A DNA stretch of 64,000 nt from JAKACA01 sp050744865 (GTDB lineage: Bacteria > Actinomycetota > Acidimicrobiia > Acidimicrobiales > Bog-793), in assembly GCA_050744865.1 (NCBI GenBank), contig JBOGHW010000062.1, positions 1-64,000 on the forward strand. Direction: 5' to 3'. Of this stretch, positions 59,439-64,000 are shown in pieces. The notes beneath the pieces were generated by a model that did no database searches, was not told the DNA's origin, and saw nothing but the letters and a program-made list of their open reading frames with translations. A program made the translations under genes and the position numbers. Position 1 is the first letter of the stretch, and the number at the start of each line of letters is the position of its first letter.

Positions 59439-60425
59439 ATGACAGGAGCCGATCCAACCGGGGCAGTGGCTGAGCGCCGCCGGGGGCTGGCCGAGAGCCA
59501 GTGGGCCGTAGAGACGCACGGCTTGACCAAGCGTTTCGGGGACAACGTTGCCGTCAATGGCGTGGAGCTGCTCGTCCCACGCGGCAGCGCCTTCGGCTAC
59601 CTCGGTCCGAACGGTGCCGGCAAGACGACGCTCATCCGGGTGCTCCTCGGTCTGACGCAGGCCGACGCCGGCACGATGTCCCTGCTCGGGTACCCCGTGC
59701 CGAAGCAACGCGACCGTGCCTTGGCGCGCGTCGGCGCCATCGTCGACGAGCCACGGTTCCACCATCATCTGACGGGCCGGCAGAACCTGAGCCTGCTCGC
59801 CGCCGCCCGCGAGCCTGCGGCCCGAGGCCGGATAGATCAGGCGCTTGAGCGCGTCGGGATCCTTCACCGGGCCAACGACAAGGTGTCCAAGTACTCCCTG
59901 GGCATGCGCCAGCGCCTCGGCGTGGCCGCCTGCCTGATAGGTGACCCGCAGCTGTTGGTTCTCGACGAGCCGATGAACGGGCTCGACCCGGGGGGCATGC
60001 AGGACATGCGGGAGATGATCCTGTCCCTCACGGCCGAGGGCCGCACCGTCGTGCTGTCGTCTCACCTCCTCGACGAGGTCGAGCGAACCTGCGACGCCGT
60101 CGCCATCGTCGACAGGGGCAACGTCATCCGCCAGGGCCCGATCTCCGAGCTCCTGGCAGGCACGTCAGTCGTGATCCAAGTCGAGTGCTCTGATCCGGAG
60201 CTGGCTCGACGACTGTTGCAGCGCACGACGCTCGGCTCACATGTGGACGCCGGGGAACTCGGGATAAGCGTCACGCTTCCGGCAGGTGCGGGACGAGACG
60301 CAGCTGCCGAGATCGCCCGCGTCCTCGTAGAAGGAGGTGTGGCGATCTACAGGCTGCAACCGATCCAGACATCGCTGGAGTCTTGGTTCTTGCAGGTGAC
60401 GAGCCGACTGGGGGCATCAGAATGA
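59439..60425 (+). CDS. ABC exporter ATPase (bacitracin/drug type)
   Basis: A 328-residue ATPase. Walker A is YLGPNGAGKTTLIRVLLGLT, the signature YSLGMRQRLGVAACLIGDPQ and Walker B LLVLDEPMNGLDPGGMQDM. The YSLGM signature is typical of the BcrA-type group. ATG 59439 is preferred over GTG 59406. It is the first of a two-gene exporter driven by the DesK/DesR-like pair on the other side. Confidence 0.93.
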   Translation: MTGADPTGAVAERRRGLAESQWAVETHGLTKRFGDNVAVNGVELLVPRGSAFGYLGPNGAGKTTLIRVLLGLTQADAGTMSLLGYPVPKQRDRALARVGAIVDEPRFHHHLTGRQNLSLLAAAREPAARGRIDQALERVGILHRANDKVSKYSLGMRQRLGVAACLIGDPQLLVLDEPMNGLDPGGMQDMREMILSLTAEGRTVVLSSHLLDEVERTCDAVAIVDRGNVIRQGPISELLAGTSVVIQVECSDPELARRLLQRTTLGSHVDAGELGISVTLPAGAGRDAAAEIARVLVEGGVAIYRLQPIQTSLESWFLQVTSRLGASE

Positions 60426-61621
60426 CGACGACCGAGGCCAGCGCTCCGGCGCCGACCTGGGCGGGTGCATCGGGCGAGAGGGCGCCGGATCACAGGGGGT
60501 CGTTCATACCTAGCTGGAGCATGATCACATCGCGGATCATGGAGCTTCGCAAACGGCGGGGCCTCATGATCGCCTTGGCGGCCGTGACCATCGGCATCCC
60601 GACGGTCTTCCTCCTGGTTCGGCTGCTCTCCCACGCCTTCGACCCGAAGTCGTACGGGCCTGCAGGCGGCTACACGATCTTCACGGCCCTTGTCGCCGGG
60701 GTGCTTTACGTGTTCGGCTTCATCGTTGCCGCCACGCTCGGGTGCACCGCAGGCTCCTCTGACCTGGGCGATGGCATGTTTCGCCACCTTGTCGTGACGG
60801 GCCGTTCGCGGCTTGCTCTCTACCTGGCACGCATTCCCGCCGGCCTGGCCATCATCTGGTCGATGGTGGCAGCCGGCTTCATCATCGTCTGTGCCGTTTG
60901 TGTCTTCGCGGCGCCGACGAGCATCAGCGATAACGGCATGAACGTGCCGGCGAACCTCTCGCAGAAGCAATTCGAGGCATGGGCAGTGGCCCACGCTGAC
61001 CACGTCATCTGCTTCTTCCCCTTCTATGGAGGGCCACAGTCGACCGGCCCTCAAATCGGCAACGTCAATTGCGGGCCGTACGGGAACAGCTTGGTACTGT
61101 CAGGTTCCACAACTGCCAGTGGAAGCCCCCTGACTGCGGCCGACGTCAGGGCCTTCGCCGTCACCATCGCCCGGCAGAACTACCGCGCCTACTCAGAGAT
61201 CTTCCTCTACCCTTCGGACTCGCTGATGATCAAGAGCGGGTTGTGGATCGAGCTCGAAGCAAGCATCGGCTTCCTCGTCGGCTTGGGTCTTGCCTCGCTG
61301 ATCGGCCAGAGAACCGTGTCGGTCATCTTGATGATCGTCCTCGAGATCATCCTCACACCGATCTTCTCCAGGGCGAACATCCCGCATCTCATCAACGGGC
61401 AAAGATCCATCGTGGGCGTCGCCATGGCCCACATCGAACCTGGGGCTCTCCCGCTCGTCTTCGGTGGGCAGGGTGGAGGCGGCGGCCCGGGCGGCGGTCC
61501 CGGCGGAGGCCGAGCCGTGCTCGTGCCCGAGACTACCCACCAAGCCATAATCGTCATCGGCGCCTGGATCGTGGTCTGGACGGCCCTCGGGGCGTGGCGG
61601 ATGATGACGCGGGACGCTTAA
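60422..61621 (+). CDS. ABC-2-type exporter permease
   Basis: A 399-residue permease whose ATG (60422) overlaps the ATPase stop. It has a Leu/Arg entry helix (SMITSRIMELRKRRGLMIAL), a helix at about 60-80, three more to about 175, then a long extracytoplasmic loop (about 180-265) and helices at about 270-320. A second loop carries a glycine run (GGQGGGGGPGGGPGGG) just before the last helix. Export of a drug or peptide is inferred. Confidence 0.9.
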   Translation: MTTTEASAPAPTWAGASGERAPDHRGSFIPSWSMITSRIMELRKRRGLMIALAAVTIGIPTVFLLVRLLSHAFDPKSYGPAGGYTIFTALVAGVLYVFGFIVAATLGCTAGSSDLGDGMFRHLVVTGRSRLALYLARIPAGLAIIWSMVAAGFIIVCAVCVFAAPTSISDNGMNVPANLSQKQFEAWAVAHADHVICFFPFYGGPQSTGPQIGNVNCGPYGNSLVLSGSTTASGSPLTAADVRAFAVTIARQNYRAYSEIFLYPSDSLMIKSGLWIELEASIGFLVGLGLASLIGQRTVSVILMIVLEIILTPIFSRANIPHLINGQRSIVGVAMAHIEPGALPLVFGGQGGGGGPGGGPGGGRAVLVPETTHQAIIVIGAWIVVWTALGAWRMMTRDA

Positions 61622-61671
61622 CGGGGCGGTACCTTCGTATTCGGCTCGACCGAACGGAGGTGCGGAGCCGT

Positions 61672-62400
61672 ATGACTTGTCAACTCGTGGCGCTTTGTGT
61701 CGATGCCAACGACCCGCTCCGTCTGGCCCACTTCTGGGAAGGCGTCCTCGGTTGGGAGATGGTCGACGATTCCAAGGGAGGCATTGCGCTCCAGCCGACC
61801 GACGACACGGGGTTCCGCATCCGGTTCCTTCCAACTGAGGACCAGAAGGCCGGCCAGAACCAGATGCACTTCGACCTGACGAGCACGTCCCTCGAGGACC
61901 AGCAGCAGACGGTGGCGAGGTCGCTTCGACTAGGCGGCCGGCACATCGACGTCGGTCAACGCCCCGAGGAGGGCCATGTCGTGCTGGCAGACCCCGAAGG
62001 CAACGAGTTCTGCGTCATCGAGCCTGGCAACAACTTCCTCGCCGGCTGCGGGTTCGTCGGAGCGCTCGCGAGCGACGGGTCGCAGGAGGTCGGGTACTTC
62101 TGGAGCGAGGCGCTGGGTTGGCCGTTGGTCTGGGACCAGGACCAAGAGACCGCTGTTCGTTCGCCGCAGGGCGGTCCCAAGATCACCTGGGGCGGTCCGC
62201 CGCTCACGGCGAAGACCGGGAAGTACCGGCTGCATTTCGACCTCGCGCCGTCCGTCGATGGTGATCAGCAAGCAGAGGTCGACCGTCTCGTCTCGCTCGG
62301 GGCGAGCCGCGTCGACATCGGCCAGGGCGACGTCACCTGGGTCGTCATGGCCGATCCCGATGGCCATGAGTTCTGCGTGACGACCGGCGACGCTAAGTGA
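61672..62400 (+). CDS. VOC-superfamily protein with two domains
   Basis: A 242-residue tandem VOC protein from ATG 61672. Domain 1 starts VALCVDANDPLRLAHFWEGV and ends GHVVLADPEGNEFCVIEPGN; domain 2 starts FVGALASDGSQEVGYFWSEA and ends WVVMADPDGHEFCVTTG. Both belong to the Glyoxalase_6-like group. Its stop region overlaps the remnant of arsC on the other strand. The ligand is unknown. Confidence 0.87.
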   Translation: MTCQLVALCVDANDPLRLAHFWEGVLGWEMVDDSKGGIALQPTDDTGFRIRFLPTEDQKAGQNQMHFDLTSTSLEDQQQTVARSLRLGGRHIDVGQRPEEGHVVLADPEGNEFCVIEPGNNFLAGCGFVGALASDGSQEVGYFWSEALGWPLVWDQDQETAVRSPQGGPKITWGGPPLTAKTGKYRLHFDLAPSVDGDQQAEVDRLVSLGASRVDIGQGDVTWVVMADPDGHEFCVTTGDAK

Positions 62401-62554
62401 AGTCGTCAGGAGCGAGCTCGGCGACGAGCTTGCGTAACCGGTCCTCGCTCTCGTCGCGGATCGGGCGCACCTCCTCGATCGGCTTGCCGGCAGGATCGGG
62501 CAGACCCCAGTTCTCGTACCGCTTACCCGGGTAGACGGGGCACGAATCGCCATC
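62393..62554 (-). pseudogene. Remnant of a low-molecular-weight phosphatase-type arsenate reductase (arsC), C-terminal part only
   Basis: The minus frame from 62554 to the TAG at 62393-62395 reads DGDSCPVYPGKRYENWGLPD, then PAGKPIEEVRPIRDESEDRL and RKLVAELAPDDFT. This is the C-terminal about 53 residues of thioredoxin-coupled ArsC proteins (CPVYPGKRYxxW, EEVRPIRDE). The catalytic CX5R P-loop and the rest of the N-terminal about 80 residues are absent. The frame runs back into the end of the aquaporin gene, so a deletion lies just after 62571. The remnant overlaps the end of the VOC gene. Confidence 0.78.
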
Positions 62555-62570
62555 TCTGCTCCACCGGCGC

Positions 62571-63413
62571 TCACACTGTCTCCTCCTGGGCGGCAGTGGC
62601 GACTGTCAGGTCATACTCCTGGCGGGCTCCCTGGTTGCTGTCGTGCGCCGACTCCGCGGCCGCCACTTGGAGGTGCGGGACTGCGACCTCTGCCACCCCC
62701 ACCGCCAGGACGCCGGAATACAAGGTCTTGACGAGGAGAAGACCGAGCACGGCGCCGACGACTTCGCCGCCGACATAGACAGGGACCGAGCTCGGGGCGA
62801 TGCCGGCGAAACTGTCGGTCAACATGCGCCCGATCGCGATGGCCGGGTTGGCGAAGCTGGTGGAGCTCGTGAAGAAGTAGGCGGCGCCGATGTAGGCACC
62901 GACTGCGGCCGGCGCATTTCGGCTTCTGCCGGTGCGGGCGAGGGAGAAGATCACGAGCAGCAGACCGACGGTCGCCACGACCTCGGCAAGGAAGTGCGCG
63001 CCGGAGGCTCGATGCTTGGTCGAGAGGGTGACGGCAGCCTCTCCGAACATGAGGTTGGCGACGACGGCGCCCCCAACGCAGCCTGCGACCTGGGCCGGTA
63101 GGTAGGCGAGGGCGTGAGCCCAGCGAAGGCCACCGGAGGCGGCGTCGACGAAAGAGACGACCGGGTTGAAGTGCCCGCCGGAGACCGGGCCGAACATCAA
63201 GGTGATGGCGAAGAGCCCGGCCGCCGTGGCAGAGGCGTTCTCGAACAGCTCGAGACCGGCGGCTCCCGGCGACAGCTGCTGGGCGGCGATCCCCGAGCCG
63301 ACGACGACTGCTGCGAGGAAGGCACTCCCGAGGCCTTCGGCCAGGAGCCTCCGCCAGAGGGCGATCTCGTCGATCTCTGGCGCTCGAAGGCGTGTCCCCT
63401 GGCTCAGCAGCAA
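62571..63413 (-). CDS. Aquaporin / glycerol-facilitator (MIP) family channel
   Basis: A 280-residue channel. The first half-helix has GHFNPVVSFVDAASG (NPV instead of NPA) and the second SFANPAIAIGRMLTDSF. Six helices are visible. It overlaps the arsI-type gene by 10 bases with TTG 63413 as the nominal start. In ars operons aquaporins such as AqpS pass arsenite or methylarsenite; that role is plausible here, given the arsI and arsC neighbours. Confidence 0.9.
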   Translation of the reverse strand: MLLSQGTRLRAPEIDEIALWRRLLAEGLGSAFLAAVVVGSGIAAQQLSPGAAGLELFENASATAAGLFAITLMFGPVSGGHFNPVVSFVDAASGGLRWAHALAYLPAQVAGCVGGAVVANLMFGEAAVTLSTKHRASGAHFLAEVVATVGLLLVIFSLARTGRSRNAPAAVGAYIGAAYFFTSSTSFANPAIAIGRMLTDSFAGIAPSSVPVYVGGEVVGAVLGLLLVKTLYSGVLAVGVAEVAVPHLQVAAAESAHDSNQGARQEYDLTVATAAQEETV

Positions 63414-63865
63414 GATGGCGCCGAGGCCGCCGACAACAAGTCAGGCTCGCAGCAACGCCCGTCCCCGGCGATGCCGGACTCGACCGGAGCATCGGCGAGC
63501 ACGGCGTAGACCTCCCAGGGCGCCCCGTCGGGGTCGTGCACCCAGACCTTGTCCTGCAAGGCATAGCAACAAGTCGTTTGCTCCCGGACCTCGGTGTCGA
63601 GCCCCCCACGGGAGAGACGGCTTGTAGCGTCAGCCACCTCCTCGGGTGAGGAGACCTCCACACCGAGGTGGTTGAGCGCACCGGCAACGCCTTCGGCTCG
63701 CGCATCAACCTGCTCGATGAGGACAAGCTTGAGCGGTGGATCGGCGATGGCAAAGTTGGCGTAGCCAGGACGAACCTTGGCCGGCTCGGAAGCAAAGAGC
63801 TTCGAGTAGAAGTGGATCGCCGCCTCTAGGTCAGACACGTTCAGGGCGAGTTGTACACGCGACAT
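63404..63865 (-). CDS. ArsI/CadI-family VOC metalloenzyme (C-As lyase-like)
   Basis: A 153-residue VOC protein, ATG 63865 with GGAGGAGAG upstream. The start MSRVQLALNVSDLEAAIHFY and YANFAIADPPLKLVLIEQ, then GALNHLGVEVSSPEE, TTCCYALQDKVWVHDPDGAP and WEVYAVLAD are highly typical of CadI/ArsI proteins. The CC pair in TTCC is the thiol site for trivalent arsenicals, and the C-terminus has further CC pairs. ArsI splits carbon-arsenic bonds of methylarsenite or roxarsone-type compounds; CadI is named for cadmium response. It is the first gene of the ars-type unit. Confidence 0.92.
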   Translation of the reverse strand: MSRVQLALNVSDLEAAIHFYSKLFASEPAKVRPGYANFAIADPPLKLVLIEQVDARAEGVAGALNHLGVEVSSPEEVADATSRLSRGGLDTEVREQTTCCYALQDKVWVHDPDGAPWEVYAVLADAPVESGIAGDGRCCEPDLLSAASAPSCC

Positions 63866-63902
63866 CGGGCTCTCCTCCAGTAGATTGATCAGCATCGATG
63901 TA

Positions 63903-63931
63903 AGTATGCTCATCGTATCGACCGATGTCAA
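63903..63931 (-). promoter_or_regulatory. Sigma-70-like promoter of the arsenic unit
   Basis: On the minus strand TTGACA (63926-63931) and CATACT (63903-63908) are 17 bases apart, a full -35 and a fair -10, about 40 bases upstream of ATG 63865. The spacer carries overlapping CGATG/ATCG half-sites of the ArsR kind, so a repressor site probably overlaps the promoter. No arsR gene is in the window; it may lie to the right. Confidence 0.7.
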
Positions 63932-64000
63932 TATAAGCCGCCAGTACTCGCAGCTCGGTCATCATGTCCGGATGGTGTCGAGTGAGCAGGCGCTCAACAT

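Noticed and set aside
63835..64000. Minus-strand frame open to the right edge (VERLLTRHHPDMMTELRVLA)
   Set aside because: It crosses the TTGACA promoter of the arsenic unit and ends inside arsI in another frame; the start is outside the window and no family is recognised.

Overview
The window is high-GC, densely coded DNA with many GTG and TTG starts, ATGA/GTGA stop-start overlaps and DUF1707, PadR, DesK/DesR-type and CadI/ArsI-type genes. This points to a soil or sediment actinobacterium, possibly an uncultured Acidimicrobiia-like lineage. That placement is inferred from gene content only. No rRNA, tRNA, CRISPR array or phage module was seen.

Left part (1-16.5 kb). An IS21-type transposase runs off the left edge, followed by a gene-poor stretch with a tandem 48-bp stem-loop repeat. 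A complete branched-chain amino acid or amide ABC importer (livG-F-H-M plus a last-placed binding lipoprotein) is on the minus strand. Next come an SPFH/ribbon-helix-helix pair behind a perfect operator palindrome, an N-acyl-D-amino-acid deacylase, an AbiEi/DUF559-like protein, purU, a DAO-type FAD oxidoreductase, a GNAT enzyme and a NatAB-like ABC exporter.

Middle part (16.5-46 kb). A Tet(M)/Otr(A)-like ribosomal protection GTPase has a possible leader ORF. It is followed by chrA, two methyltransferases, an AraC regulator, threonine synthase and a TetR regulator facing a ClC channel with CBS and RCK-C domains. From 26.9 to 43.5 kb lies a catabolic-looking island: zinc alcohol dehydrogenase, enolase-superfamily enzyme, flavin reductase-like protein, PLP aminotransferase, a Tat lipoprotein plus a dpp-type importer with a fused DppD-DppF ATPase, a 1,026-residue PHP-domain (DUF3604-like) protein, an AllA-like cupin, a TIGR03767-like metallophosphoesterase and a phytanoyl-CoA dioxygenase-like enzyme. 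The substrate is unknown. A kinase-like phosphotransferase, a VOC protein and a UDP-sulfoquinovose synthase follow.

Right part (46-64 kb). A deletion scar joins a truncated methyltransferase to a truncated hypothetical gene. Then come VOC, winged-helix and DUF1707 proteins. A PadR-controlled unit has two near-duplicate MacB-type ATPases and an FtsX permease, with identical operators before both transcription units. Two NarL-type response regulators follow, one with a DesK-like kinase diverging from a drug-type ABC exporter. The window ends in an arsenic cluster (arsI/cadI-like, an aquaporin and a decayed arsC remnant) behind a good promoter.
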